Assembly: GCA_003240855.1 (NCBI GenBank)
Contig: QFNN01000103.1
Location: forward strand, 1-10,568
DNA length: 10,568 nt
Direction of reading: 5' to 3'
DNA from: Sphingomonas sanxanigenens
GTDB taxonomy: Bacteria > Pseudomonadota > Alphaproteobacteria > Sphingomonadales > Sphingomonadaceae
Below are positions 1 to 7,110 of this stretch, in pieces. How positions within the stretch are numbered: the first letter of the stretch is position 1; each line of letters starts with the position of its first letter. A program made the translations under genes and the position numbers. The notes under the pieces were generated by a model. It had not been told where the DNA came from. It ran no database searches and saw only the letters and a program-made list of their open reading frames with translations.

Positions 1-25
1 GCAGGGCGAGCGGGCGCGAGCGTCT

Positions 26-78
26 CAGGCCCGTGCGGGTCAGGCCCGTACGGTCAGGCCCGTACGGTCAGGCCTGAC
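26..78. repeat. Short tandem array of 14-15 base palindromic units
   Basis: Three near-identical units follow one another: CAGGCCCGTGCGGGT (26-40), CAGGCCCGTACGGT (41-54) and the same 14 bases again (55-68), then a partial unit CAGGCC (69-74). Both exact units contain the perfect 8-base palindrome CCGTACGG (46-53 and 60-67). The inner edge is a perfect 12-base palindrome, GTCAGGCCTGAC (67-78). The array overlaps the 3' end of the isomerase gene on the minus strand and provides its stop codon. There is no T-run on either side, so it does not look like a classical intrinsic terminator, although the transcript could fold into small hairpins that end or protect it. It probably arose by slippage duplication. 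The repeats are seen directly; any role is inference. Confidence 0.75.
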
Positions 79-704
79 TGCTCCATGCGCCAGCGTGCGA
101 GATCGATGCGGTCCTGCCCGAAAAAGGGTTCGCCGTTAAAGACCAGCGTCGGCACGCCCCAATGGCCCGACGCTTCCAGCGCCGCCTGATTGGCCGCGAC
201 TTCGGCATCGAGCGCCTCGGGCTCGGCCAGCGCTTCGGCGTCCAGTTCAGCAAGATCGAGGCCCGCGCGTTCGGCCGCCCGCGCGAGATGGTCGCCCTCA
301 TGCCAACCCGCAGTGCCGCCCCAGATCAGCGTCGAGACCTCGTCCGCAAAGGCGAAGCCCCTGCCCCGCCGCGCCGCCGCCTGGCCGAGGCGAACGAGAC
401 GGTAGATATAGGGCTGGTCTGCCGCGATCTCGCGCGTGGCGATATTCTGGACGATGGGATCGGGATTGGGCGGCGCCATCGCGACGCCATGATGTTCGGC
501 GAGCCGACGGACATCCATGAAGGTGTAGCGCAGCCAGTTCGGGTGGTTGCGCTCGAAGAAGCTCGGTTCGCGCACCGCAAGCGGATAGACGGGCCGCAGC
601 GCGATCTCGAGATCATAACGATCGACGAGATCGCGGTAGCGGCCCATCGCGAGATAGGAATAAGGGCTGCGGAACGACCAGAAGAGGTCGGCCTGCATAC
701 CCAT
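54..704 (-). CDS. 2-hydroxychromene-2-carboxylate isomerase family protein (DsbA / kappa-GST fold)
   Basis: The 216-residue product matches the thioredoxin-fold DsbA/HCCA isomerase family. The N-terminus has a beta strand followed by SFRSPYSYLA (residues 10-19), the family's SPxSYLA signature. Ser13 stands where CxxC oxidoreductases have cysteine, as in NahD-type isomerases. The C-terminal part has the cis-proline segment GVPTLVF (Pro185) and then FFGQDRIDL, also typical. Characterised members are glutathione-dependent isomerases that convert 2-hydroxychromene-2-carboxylate during naphthalene breakdown. Many genomic homologues have no aromatic-degradation neighbours and unknown substrates, and no such genes are present here, so the true reaction is open. 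The protein should be cytoplasmic, as no signal peptide is visible. The gene begins 4 bases after asd ends, so they are probably cotranscribed. A second ATG lies two codons in (698) and could be the real start. The stop lies inside a palindromic repeat array. Confidence 0.85.
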   Translation of the reverse strand: MGMQADLFWSFRSPYSYLAMGRYRDLVDRYDLEIALRPVYPLAVREPSFFERNHPNWLRYTFMDVRRLAEHHGVAMAPPNPDPIVQNIATREIAADQPYIYRLVRLGQAAARRGRGFAFADEVSTLIWGGTAGWHEGDHLARAAERAGLDLAELDAEALAEPEALDAEVAANQAALEASGHWGVPTLVFNGEPFFGQDRIDLARWRMEQSGLTVRA

Positions 705-708
705 GATC

Positions 709-1737
709 TCAGGCCGCCTTCTTCAGGTGGCGGCGACCGAGCAGTTCGGCGATCTGGACGGCGTTGAGCGCCGCGCCCTTGCGCAGATTGTCGCTGACGC
801 ACCAGAGAACGAGGCCGCTGTCGACCGTCGGATCCTCGCGCACGCGGCTGACGAAGGTCGCGAAATCGCCGACGCATTCGATCGGGGTGACGTAGCCGCC
901 ATCCTCGCGCTTGTCGACGAGCATGACGCCCGGCGCCTCACGGAGGATCTTCTGCGCGTCCTCGGCCGAAATCTCCTCCTCGAACTCGATATTGATCGCT
1001 TCCGAATGACCGACGAACACCGGCACTCGCACGCAGGTGGCGACCACCTTCACCTTGGGATCGAGGATCTTCTTGGTCTCGACGACCATCTTCCACTCTT
1101 CCTTGGTGAAGCCGTCGTCGAGGAACTTGTCGATGTGCGGGATCACGTTGAAGGCGATCTGCTTGGTGAACTTGTGCGGTTCGACCTGATCGCCGACGAA
1201 GATGTTGCGCGACTGTTCAAACAGCTCGTCCATCCCCGCCTTGCCCGCGCCCGAGACCGACTGGTAGGTCGAGACGACGACGCGCTTGATCTTCGCCGCA
1301 TCGTGGAGCGGCTTCAGCGCGACGACCATCTGCGCGGTCGAGCAGTTGGGGTTGGCGATGATGTTCTTCTTCACATAACCGTCGATCGCCTCGGGGTTCA
1401 CCTCGGGCACGATCAGCGGCACATCGGGATCCATGCGGTAAAGCGACGAATTGTCGATCACCGTGCAGCCGGCGGCGGCGGCGATGGGCGCATAGATCGC
1501 CGTCGCTTCCGATCCGATTGCGAAGAGCGCGATGTCCCAGCCTTTCCAGTCGAAATGCTCGATGTTCTTGACCTTGAGCATTTTGCCGGTCTCGCCGAAC
1601 TCAATCTCGTCGCCGGTCGAGCGGGCGGATGCGAGCACCGCAATATCGTCGAGCGGAAACTCACGCTCGGCAAGGATGTTCAGCATTTCGCGCCCGACAT
1701 TGCCGGTGGCGCCCGCGACTACGACACGATAACCCAT
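709..1737 (-). CDS. asd: Aspartate-semialdehyde dehydrogenase
   Basis: This enzyme reduces aspartyl-4-phosphate to aspartate-4-semialdehyde with NADPH, the branch-point step towards lysine/diaminopimelate, threonine and methionine. The 342-residue product opens with a Rossmann nucleotide-binding loop, VVVAGATGNVGRE (residues 5-17). The active-site cysteine is Cys132 in NPNCSTAQ, and the probable catalytic histidine is His244 in FVGHSEA. Length and motifs fit the bacterial family. I chose ATG at 1737 because GGAG (1747-1744) sits 6 bases upstream; an in-frame TTG at 1749 would add four residues and destroy that spacing. The gene is 86 bases downstream of gcvPB on the same strand, separated by a strong hairpin, so it may be read through from the glycine cleavage operon or have its own promoter. 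It is closely followed by the isomerase gene. The identification is secure; shared regulation with gcv is inference. Confidence 0.97.
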   Translation of the reverse strand: MGYRVVVAGATGNVGREMLNILAEREFPLDDIAVLASARSTGDEIEFGETGKMLKVKNIEHFDWKGWDIALFAIGSEATAIYAPIAAAAGCTVIDNSSLYRMDPDVPLIVPEVNPEAIDGYVKKNIIANPNCSTAQMVVALKPLHDAAKIKRVVVSTYQSVSGAGKAGMDELFEQSRNIFVGDQVEPHKFTKQIAFNVIPHIDKFLDDGFTKEEWKMVVETKKILDPKVKVVATCVRVPVFVGHSEAINIEFEEEISAEDAQKILREAPGVMLVDKREDGGYVTPIECVGDFATFVSRVREDPTVDSGLVLWCVSDNLRKGAALNAVQIAELLGRRHLKKAA

Positions 1738-1770
1738 CGTCCACTCCAATCATGTGCGCGCGTCATTACG

Positions 1771-1795
1771 CCTGCTGGACCAGATGTCCAGCAAG
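1771..1795 (-). other. Strong intergenic hairpin between gcvPB and asd
   Basis: CCTGCTGGAC (1771-1780) and GTCCAGCAAG (1786-1795) form a stem around the 5-base loop CAGAT (1781-1785). Eight consecutive pairs are perfect, and in the minus-strand transcript two more form as U-G and C-G. It lies in the 86-base spacer between the gcvPB stop and the asd start. No T-run follows on either strand, so a classical intrinsic terminator is not supported. It could be a partial terminator, an mRNA-stabilising 3' end for the gcv transcript, or a processing site that sets different levels for gcv and asd. I find no convincing promoter in the remaining spacer. Confidence 0.5.
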
Positions 1796-1823
1796 CTGAG
1801 CTATCGGCGCGTGAAGGCGGCGC

Positions 1824-3410
1824 TTATTCGGCCGCCTGGGGCAGATCCGCTTCCTTCCAGACGAGGATCGGCTTGCGCGCGGCGAGCGTCTCGTCCAGCC
1901 GGCGGCGCGGCGCGAAATGCGGCGCGGCCTTGAGCGCGGGATCGGCGGCCTTGGCGCGCCCGGCCACCGAGCGCAGCGCGCCGATGAACTGATCGAGCGC
2001 GGCCTTGCTCTCGGTCTCGGTCGGCTCGACGAGCATCGATCCGTGGACGACGAGCGGGAAATAGACCGTCATCGGGTGGAAGCCCTCGTCGATCAGCCCC
2101 TTCGCCACGTCGAGCGTCGAGAAGCCTTCAGGGAAGCCCTCGTCGCTGAACAGCGCCTCGTGCATGCACGGGCCCGAGGCCGCGAAGGGCGCATCGAGCA
2201 CATCCTCGAGCGAACGGAGAATGTAATTGGCGTTGAGCACCGCATCGCCGCTCGCCTGGCGCAGGCCATCGGCGCCGTGGCTGAGGATATAGGCGAGCGC
2301 GCGGGTGAACATGCCCATCTGGCCGTGGAAGGCCGTCATGCGCCCGAAGCTGTCGGGATGGCGATCGCCCACCGTCTCTTCCTCGACCAGCGTTATATGG
2401 CCGTCGGCGTGGCGCTCGGTGAAAGGCAGCGGGCCATAGGGCGACAGCGCTTCCGACAGCACGACCGGGCCGGAGCCGGGGCCGCCGCCGCCATGCGGGG
2501 TCGAGAAGGTCTTGTGCAGGTTGATGTGCATCGCATCGATGCCGAGATCGCCGGGGCGGACGCGCCCGACGATCGCGTTGAAATTGGCGCCGTCGCAATA
2601 GACGTAGCCGCCCGCCGCGTGAACCGCGTCCGAGATCGCCTTCATGTCGCGCTCGAACAGGCCGCAGGTGTTGGGATTGGTAATCATCACCCCGGCGATG
2701 TCCGGCCCGAGGCGCGCCTTGATCGCTTCCAGATCGACGCGGCCTTCGGGCGTGGCGGGGATCGCCTCGACGCTATAGCCGGCGAACGCGGCGGTGGCGG
2801 GATTGGTGCCGTGCGCGCTTTCGGGGACGAGCAGGATCTTGCGATGCCCTTCGCCCTTCGCCTCGAGCGCGGCCTTGATGCAGAGGATGCCGCACAGTTC
2901 GCCATGCGCGCCCGCCTTGGGCGTCATCGCGACGCCGTGCATGCCGGTGAGCCTGATCAGCCACACCGCCAGCTCGTTGATGACCGCGAGCGCGCCCTGC
3001 ACCGTATCGGCGGGCTGGAGCGGGTGAATGTCGGCGAAGCCCGGCAGGCGCGCCATCTTCTCGTTAAGGCGCGGATTATGCTTCATCGTGCACGAGCCGA
3101 GCGGGAAGAGGCCGAGGTCGATCGCATAATTCTGGCGCGACAGCCGCGTATAGTGGCGGATCGCCTCCGGCTCCGACAGGCCGGGCAAACCGATCTGCGT
3201 GCTGCGCGCGAGATAGCCGAGGCGGTTCGCGCCTTCATCCAACGCAGGCAATGCCGGGAAATCGACGCCCGTCGTTTCGCTATCGCCAATCTCGAAAATC
3301 AGCGCTTCCTCAAGCATCAGCGCGCGGTTGCCGGTGAAGGTGGCTGCGGCTGCTGCGGGGGTTTCGCCTTCGGGGCGCTCGGGGCGCCAGCCGCTCTGGT
3401 TGATCGTCAT
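1824..3410 (-). CDS. gcvPB: Glycine dehydrogenase (aminomethyl-transferring) subunit 2, PLP-binding half of P protein
   Basis: This is the C-terminal half of the two-subunit glycine decarboxylase, which with GcvPA removes CO2 from glycine and hands the aminomethyl group to lipoylated GcvH. The 528-residue product carries the pyridoxal-phosphate lysine, Lys300, in NLHKTFSTPHGGGGPG. Other family blocks are PLGSCTMKHNP near residue 105, PKAGAHGE, ESAHGTNPATAA, the YCDGANFNA strand carrying the PLP-ring aspartate, and FHPMTVYFPLVVHGSMLVEPTE towards the C-terminus. The first 45 or so residues are variable and include an alanine run. The ATG start overlaps the gcvPA stop by 4 bases (ATGA), so the subunits are probably translationally coupled, which suits an equimolar complex. 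It is the last gene of the gcv run; a hairpin follows. Confidence 0.97.
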   Translation of the reverse strand: MTINQSGWRPERPEGETPAAAAATFTGNRALMLEEALIFEIGDSETTGVDFPALPALDEGANRLGYLARSTQIGLPGLSEPEAIRHYTRLSRQNYAIDLGLFPLGSCTMKHNPRLNEKMARLPGFADIHPLQPADTVQGALAVINELAVWLIRLTGMHGVAMTPKAGAHGELCGILCIKAALEAKGEGHRKILLVPESAHGTNPATAAFAGYSVEAIPATPEGRVDLEAIKARLGPDIAGVMITNPNTCGLFERDMKAISDAVHAAGGYVYCDGANFNAIVGRVRPGDLGIDAMHINLHKTFSTPHGGGGPGSGPVVLSEALSPYGPLPFTERHADGHITLVEEETVGDRHPDSFGRMTAFHGQMGMFTRALAYILSHGADGLRQASGDAVLNANYILRSLEDVLDAPFAASGPCMHEALFSDEGFPEGFSTLDVAKGLIDEGFHPMTVYFPLVVHGSMLVEPTETESKAALDQFIGALRSVAGRAKAADPALKAAPHFAPRRRLDETLAARKPILVWKEADLPQAAE

Positions 3411-4765
3411 GCCAGGATCTCCTCAAGCGCGGTGGCAAGCGTTTCGATATCGGCCTTCGTCGTCGTCTCCGTGACGGCGACGATCAGTCCGTTGGCGAGC
3501 GCATCGGCGCCCGGATAGAGGCGGCCAAGCGACACGCCGGGTAGAATGCCGCGATCGGCGAGCGCGCGGACGACGGGGCGCGCCTCCTTCGACAGGCGCA
3601 GCGTGAACTCGTTGAAGAAGCCTTCGTTGACCAGCTCGACCCCCGGCGCCTTCGTCAGCCGGTCCGCCGCCATGACGGCGAGCGCATGATTGAGCGTGGC
3701 CAGCTCGCGCAGCCCCTTCTCGCCCAGCAAGGTCATGTGGATCGAGAAGGCGAGCGCGCACAGGCCCGAATTGGTGCAGATGTTCGACGTCGCCTTTTCG
3801 CGGCGGATATGCTGCTCGCGCGTCGACAGGGTAAGAACGAAACCGCGCTTGCCCTCGGCGTCCACGGTCTCGCCGCAGAGTCGGCCGGGCATCTGACGGA
3901 CGAACTTCTCCTTGCAGGCGAACAGGCCGACATAAGGGCCGCCGAACTGGAGGCCGACGCCGAGCGACTGGCCTTCGCCGACGACGATATCCGCGCCCAT
4001 TTCGCCGGGCGAGCGGATCGCGCCCAACGCCACGGGTTCGGTGACGACGGCGATGAGCAGCGCGCCCTTTTCGTGCACGCGCGCCGCGAGATCGGACAGA
4101 TCGGCGATGCGACCGAGAATGTCGGGATATTGAACGACGACGCAGCTCGTGTCGCCATCGACCGCGTCGAGCAGATCGGGAATGTCCGTTGCGGGTTCGA
4201 GCGACGGCGCGCCGACGCGCAGATCGTCGCCGGTGAACTTGGCCATCGTCTCGGCGACGCTGACATAATGGGGGTGAAGCCCGGTCGAGATCAGCGCCTT
4301 GCCGCGGCGCGTGATGCGGCGCGCCATAGTGATCGCTTCCCAGCACGCGGTCGAGCCGTCGTACATCGATGCGTTCGCCACGTCGCAGCCGAACAGACGC
4401 GCAACCTGCGTCTGGAACTCGAACAGCATCTGCAGCGTGCCCTGCGCGATTTCGGGCTGGTAGGGCGTGTAGGCGGTGAGGAACTCGCCGCGCTGGATGA
4501 TGTGATCGACGGTCGCCGGGACGTGGTGGCGGTAAGCCCCTGCCCCCAGGAAGAACGGCACTTCGCCCGCAACGGTGTTGCGGCGCGCCATCGCGGTCAG
4601 GTGGCGTTCGACCTCAAGCTCGGTCGCGCGCAGCGGCAAGCCTTCGATGGGAACGGCCAGATGCGCCTCGGCGGGCACATCGACGAACAGGTCGTCGATC
4701 GAATGCGCGCCGATGGTCTGCAGCATCGCGCCGCGATCGGTGTCGGTAAGAGGCAAATAGCGCAT
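3407..4765 (-). CDS. gcvPA: Glycine dehydrogenase (aminomethyl-transferring) subunit 1, N-terminal half of P protein
   Basis: This 452-residue protein matches the alpha subunit of two-subunit P protein (glycine decarboxylase). It has the PLP-dependent transferase fold but not the PLP lysine, which is in GcvPB; the active sites lie in the joint complex. Typical blocks are FFLGAGAYRHHVP (71-83), TAYTPYQPEIAQG (97-109) and NASMYDGSTA (131-140), and further on FGGPYVG and RMPGRLCGET-like sequence (here RQMPGRLCGETVD). Length is normal for the family. The ATG start comes 2 bases after the stop of the methyltransferase gene and no good Shine-Dalgarno sequence is visible, so translation probably depends on coupling to the upstream gene. 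The stop overlaps the gcvPB start by 4 bases. Expression should follow the glycine riboswitch upstream of gcvT. Confidence 0.97.
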   Translation of the reverse strand: MRYLPLTDTDRGAMLQTIGAHSIDDLFVDVPAEAHLAVPIEGLPLRATELEVERHLTAMARRNTVAGEVPFFLGAGAYRHHVPATVDHIIQRGEFLTAYTPYQPEIAQGTLQMLFEFQTQVARLFGCDVANASMYDGSTACWEAITMARRITRRGKALISTGLHPHYVSVAETMAKFTGDDLRVGAPSLEPATDIPDLLDAVDGDTSCVVVQYPDILGRIADLSDLAARVHEKGALLIAVVTEPVALGAIRSPGEMGADIVVGEGQSLGVGLQFGGPYVGLFACKEKFVRQMPGRLCGETVDAEGKRGFVLTLSTREQHIRREKATSNICTNSGLCALAFSIHMTLLGEKGLRELATLNHALAVMAADRLTKAPGVELVNEGFFNEFTLRLSKEARPVVRALADRGILPGVSLGRLYPGADALANGLIVAVTETTTKADIETLATALEEILA

Positions 4766-4767
4766 GG

Positions 4768-5553
4768 TCAGAGCGGCTTTCTCATCGTGAATCTCAGGCG
4801 GACATAATCAGCGACCCAGCTACCGTCGGGCTGACGAAGCTCGGATTCAAGGCGGCGTTCGACGGCGTCGGCGATCTCGGCCTGCTCTTGCGGGTCGATC
4901 CCGTCGGCGTCCATCAACCCGGTACGGAATGTGCGCACCCATCCGGCAACGCCCGTGGGGAGCGGGGTCGGGCGCGGAATGAGCTGCGCGGCGATGTCGA
5001 CGAACCCCGCCTCGGCATAAACGGCGGTGAAATCGGCGACCGAGGGATACCAGTGCGTATCCTGCGGGCGGACGGGATGGCCGCGTTCGGTCAGCTCGGC
5101 GCGGACGGCTCGCCAGATGGCGGCGACATTGCCCTCCCCGCCCATCTCGCCCACGAAGCGCCCGCCGGGTTTCAGCGCCGCCAGCACGCCGCGCGCGACG
5201 CCCTGCGCGTCCAGCATCCAGTGAAGCACGGCATTGGTGAACACCGCATCGAAGATGGAGCCGAAGGCGAGCGCCTGGCCGTCCGCGATGCGGGCGTCGA
5301 TCCCTCGCGCTTTCGCCGCCGCCGCCATTTCGGGCGAGGCGTCAACGCCGATGACCGTCGCGCCGGCCGCAATGATCTTTTCGGTCAGCACGCCGTCGCC
5401 GCAGCCCAGGTCGAGGATGGTCTCCCCCGGCCGGGGTGCGAGCAGGGCGAGCACGGCCGCGCCCATGGCCGGCACGAACGCCGCATTGCGCGCATAGTCC
5501 CGAGGGTCCCAGCGCGACGCCGCATTCACGCCGTCGGGCGCGCCTTTGCTCAC
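4768..5553 (-). CDS. Class I SAM-dependent methyltransferase, substrate unknown, inside the gcv operon
   Basis: The 261-residue product has a clear class I (Rossmann-like) methyltransferase domain. Motif I is ILDLGCGDG (46-54), the acidic end of strand 2 is Asp71 in IGVDASPEM, an acidic residue in ARIADGQAL (Asp91) probably contacts the adenine, FTNAVLHWM (105-113) is strand 4, and LKPGG (127-131) precedes strand 5. The NAVLHW block resembles trans-aconitate methyltransferase and related Methyltransf_11/25-type proteins, but I cannot assign a substrate. The chosen start is GTG at 5553: its GTGA overlaps the gcvH TGA stop by 4 bases, and the first residues lead directly into the conserved SRWDPRDYARNA segment. 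A longer in-frame extension to 5892 would run antiparallel-like arginine-rich sequence through gcvH and is not credible. gcvPA begins 2 bases after its stop. It is therefore embedded in the glycine cleavage operon and should be induced with it. Family call is firm; role is unknown. Confidence 0.92.
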   Translation of the reverse strand: MSKGAPDGVNAASRWDPRDYARNAAFVPAMGAAVLALLAPRPGETILDLGCGDGVLTEKIIAAGATVIGVDASPEMAAAAKARGIDARIADGQALAFGSIFDAVFTNAVLHWMLDAQGVARGVLAALKPGGRFVGEMGGEGNVAAIWRAVRAELTERGHPVRPQDTHWYPSVADFTAVYAEAGFVDIAAQLIPRPTPLPTGVAGWVRTFRTGLMDADGIDPQEQAEIADAVERRLESELRQPDGSWVADYVRLRFTMRKPL

Positions 5554-5921
5554 AGCGTTTCCAGAAACGCCTGGTAGGCGGCCTTGTCCATCAGGCCATC
5601 CAGTTCGGCCGGATCGGCGAGCGTCAGTTTGAAAAACCAGCCTTCGCCTTCGGGCGCGCTGTTGACCAGCGATGGATCGGCCTCGAGCGCGGCGTTGCCC
5701 TCGACGACTTCGCCTGTGACCGGGGCATAGACATCCGACGCGGCCTTGACTGATTCGACCACTGCGGCGTCGCCGCCCTTCGTGACCTTGGTCCCCGGCG
5801 CGGGAATCTCGACGAACACGATGTCGCCGAGCTGCGCCTGCGCATAGTCGGTGATGCCGACCGTCGCGGTCGAGCCCTCGACGCTGATCCACTCATGCTC
5901 GTTAGTGAAGAACAGGCTCAT
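5550..5921 (-). CDS. gcvH: Glycine cleavage system H protein (lipoyl carrier)
   Basis: GcvH shuttles the aminomethyl group from P protein to T protein on a swinging lipoyl arm, which is then reoxidised by the L protein. The 123-residue product has the N-terminal FTNEHEWI block (5-12), GITDYAQAQLGDIVFVE (22-38), and the lipoylation site Lys59 in VVESVKAASD. After it comes the APVTGEVVEGNAAL hairpin (about 66-79) and, near the C-terminus, EGEGWFFKL (about 91-99). Size is normal. The ATG overlaps the gcvT stop (ATGA), and its own stop overlaps the GTG start of the methyltransferase gene (GTGA), so translation through this block is coupled. Lipoylation would need LipA/LipB or an equivalent encoded elsewhere. 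Confidence 0.98.
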   Translation of the reverse strand: MSLFFTNEHEWISVEGSTATVGITDYAQAQLGDIVFVEIPAPGTKVTKGGDAAVVESVKAASDVYAPVTGEVVEGNAALEADPSLVNSAPEGEGWFFKLTLADPAELDGLMDKAAYQAFLETL

Positions 5922-7048
5922 TTCGCATCTCCCTTGCGATGATATTGATGAGGAACAAACGGCATCGGCGTGACCGTGCAGTCGAAGATCTTCCCGCGCT
6001 GCGCGACCTTGACGGCCGTGCCGGGCGCAGCGCTGGCCGTGGGCACATAGGCCATGGCGATGGGGCGTTCGAGGCTGGGCGAATGGCCGCCGCTGGTGAC
6101 GCGGCCGACTTCGCTGCCCTCGCCGTCCACCACCATCGCGCCTTCGCGCACCGGCTGGCGCCCGTCGACGAACAGGCCGACGCGCTTGAGGATCGCGCCT
6201 TCCGCCCGCTCCTGCAGGATACGTTCCGCGCCGGGAAAGCCGCCTTCCTCGCGCCGCCGCTTCGACAACGCAAAGCCGAGATCGGCGGCGATCGGCGTCG
6301 TCGTCTCGTCGAGATCATGGCCATAGAGCGGCAACCCCGCCTCAAGCCGCAGCGAGTCGCGCGCACCGAGGCCGATGGGCTTAACCTCGGGCTGATTGCA
6401 GAGCAGGCTGGCGATCGCCACGGCGGCGTGAGCAGGGATCGAGATCTCGAAACCGTCCTCGCCCGTATAGCCCGAACGGCTGATCCAGGCTTCGACGCCG
6501 GCGATCGTGAACGCGCCGGCTTCCATAAAATAGAGCGAGGCGACGCCAGGGACGAGCCGCGCCAGCGCATCGACCGCCTTGGGCCCCTGCAGCGCGAGCA
6601 GCGCCTGATCCTCCATATGATTGATCGTGATCTCATCGGGCAGAAGATCGCGGAAAACGCCGATATCATCTTCCTTGGTCGCGCCGTTGACCACCATGTA
6701 AAGCCCGTCGGCGCGGCGCGTGACCATCAGATCGTCGAGAATCCCGCCATTGTCGGCGAGCAGCAGCGAATAGCGCGGGCGCGCCTCGGCCAGACCCTTG
6801 ATGTCGCCGGGAAGCAGAGCCTCCAGCGCCTGGGCCGCGCCGTCCCCCGTGAAGAGCAACTGGCCCATGTGACTGACGTCGAACAGCCCGGCGCTGGCGC
6901 GCGTCCACAGATGCTCGGCGATGATGCCTTCATACTGGATGGGCATCGCATAGCCCGCGAAGGACACCATGCGCGCACCCTGCGCGCGGTGCCATCCGTC
7001 GAGCGGCAGCAGACGGTCCTCAATCTCGATTGTCGGTTCTTCGCTCAA
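5918..7048 (-). CDS. gcvT: Glycine cleavage system T protein (aminomethyltransferase)
   Basis: GcvT releases ammonia from the aminomethyl-lipoyl H protein and transfers the carbon to tetrahydrofolate, giving 5,10-methylene-THF. The 376-residue product shows the family blocks: VSFAGYAMPIQYEG (28-41), GLFDVSHMGQ (54-63), NGGILDDLMVTR with the conserved Asp105-Asp106 folate-site pair, SRSGYTGEDGFEI, GLGARDSLRLEAGLPLYGHD, and the C-terminal GRVTSGGHSPSL. The start codon is TTG at 7048. This is supported by a good Shine-Dalgarno sequence, AAGGGAG (7062-7056), 7 bases upstream, and by the absence of an ATG or GTG nearby that would give a fitting N-terminus. It is the first gene of the operon and directly downstream of the tandem glycine riboswitch. 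The stop overlaps the gcvH start by 4 bases. Confidence 0.97.
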   Translation of the reverse strand: MSEEPTIEIEDRLLPLDGWHRAQGARMVSFAGYAMPIQYEGIIAEHLWTRASAGLFDVSHMGQLLFTGDGAAQALEALLPGDIKGLAEARPRYSLLLADNGGILDDLMVTRRADGLYMVVNGATKEDDIGVFRDLLPDEITINHMEDQALLALQGPKAVDALARLVPGVASLYFMEAGAFTIAGVEAWISRSGYTGEDGFEISIPAHAAVAIASLLCNQPEVKPIGLGARDSLRLEAGLPLYGHDLDETTTPIAADLGFALSKRRREEGGFPGAERILQERAEGAILKRVGLFVDGRQPVREGAMVVDGEGSEVGRVTSGGHSPSLERPIAMAYVPTASAAPGTAVKVAQRGKIFDCTVTPMPFVPHQYHRKGDAK

Positions 7049-7110
7049 CGCCCGGCTCCCTTATGACTGGTGACAGCACCGCCAACCGCCAGGGCGGTCA
7101 TCGGTTGCTG
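7049..7110 (-). promoter_or_regulatory. Possible riboswitch expression platform and gcvT ribosome binding site
   Basis: In the minus-strand RNA this stretch holds a small hairpin, ACCGC/GCGGT with a 4-base loop (plus-strand 7085-7089 with 7094-7098). It is followed by CTGTCAC (plus-strand gtgacag, 7070-7076) and then the Shine-Dalgarno sequence AAGGGAG (7062-7056) 7 bases before the TTG start. CTGTCAC is the exact complement of GTGACAG at the 3' end of the second aptamer (plus-strand 7117-7123). That arm shares three bases with the P1 helix of the aptamer, so the two pairings compete. No U-run is present, so control is more likely translational or through RNA stability than through termination. 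The complementarities are seen in the sequence; the switching scheme is inference. Confidence 0.5.

Noticed and set aside
26..78. CRISPR-like repeats at the left edge
   Set aside because: The units are 14-15 bases and directly adjacent, with no spacers, so this is a short tandem repeat.
5554..5892. A 113-codon N-terminal extension of the methyltransferase
   Set aside because: It overlaps gcvH almost completely in another frame and reads as arginine-rich nonsense; homology-like sequence starts only after the GTG at 5553.
703..7066. Long plus-strand frames at 703-1992, 1917-3518, 3686-4807 and 5939-7066
   Set aside because: All lie opposite asd and the gcv genes in the register that mirrors their codon bias, and their translations are low-complexity Arg/Asp/Val/His-rich sequences without recognisable domains.
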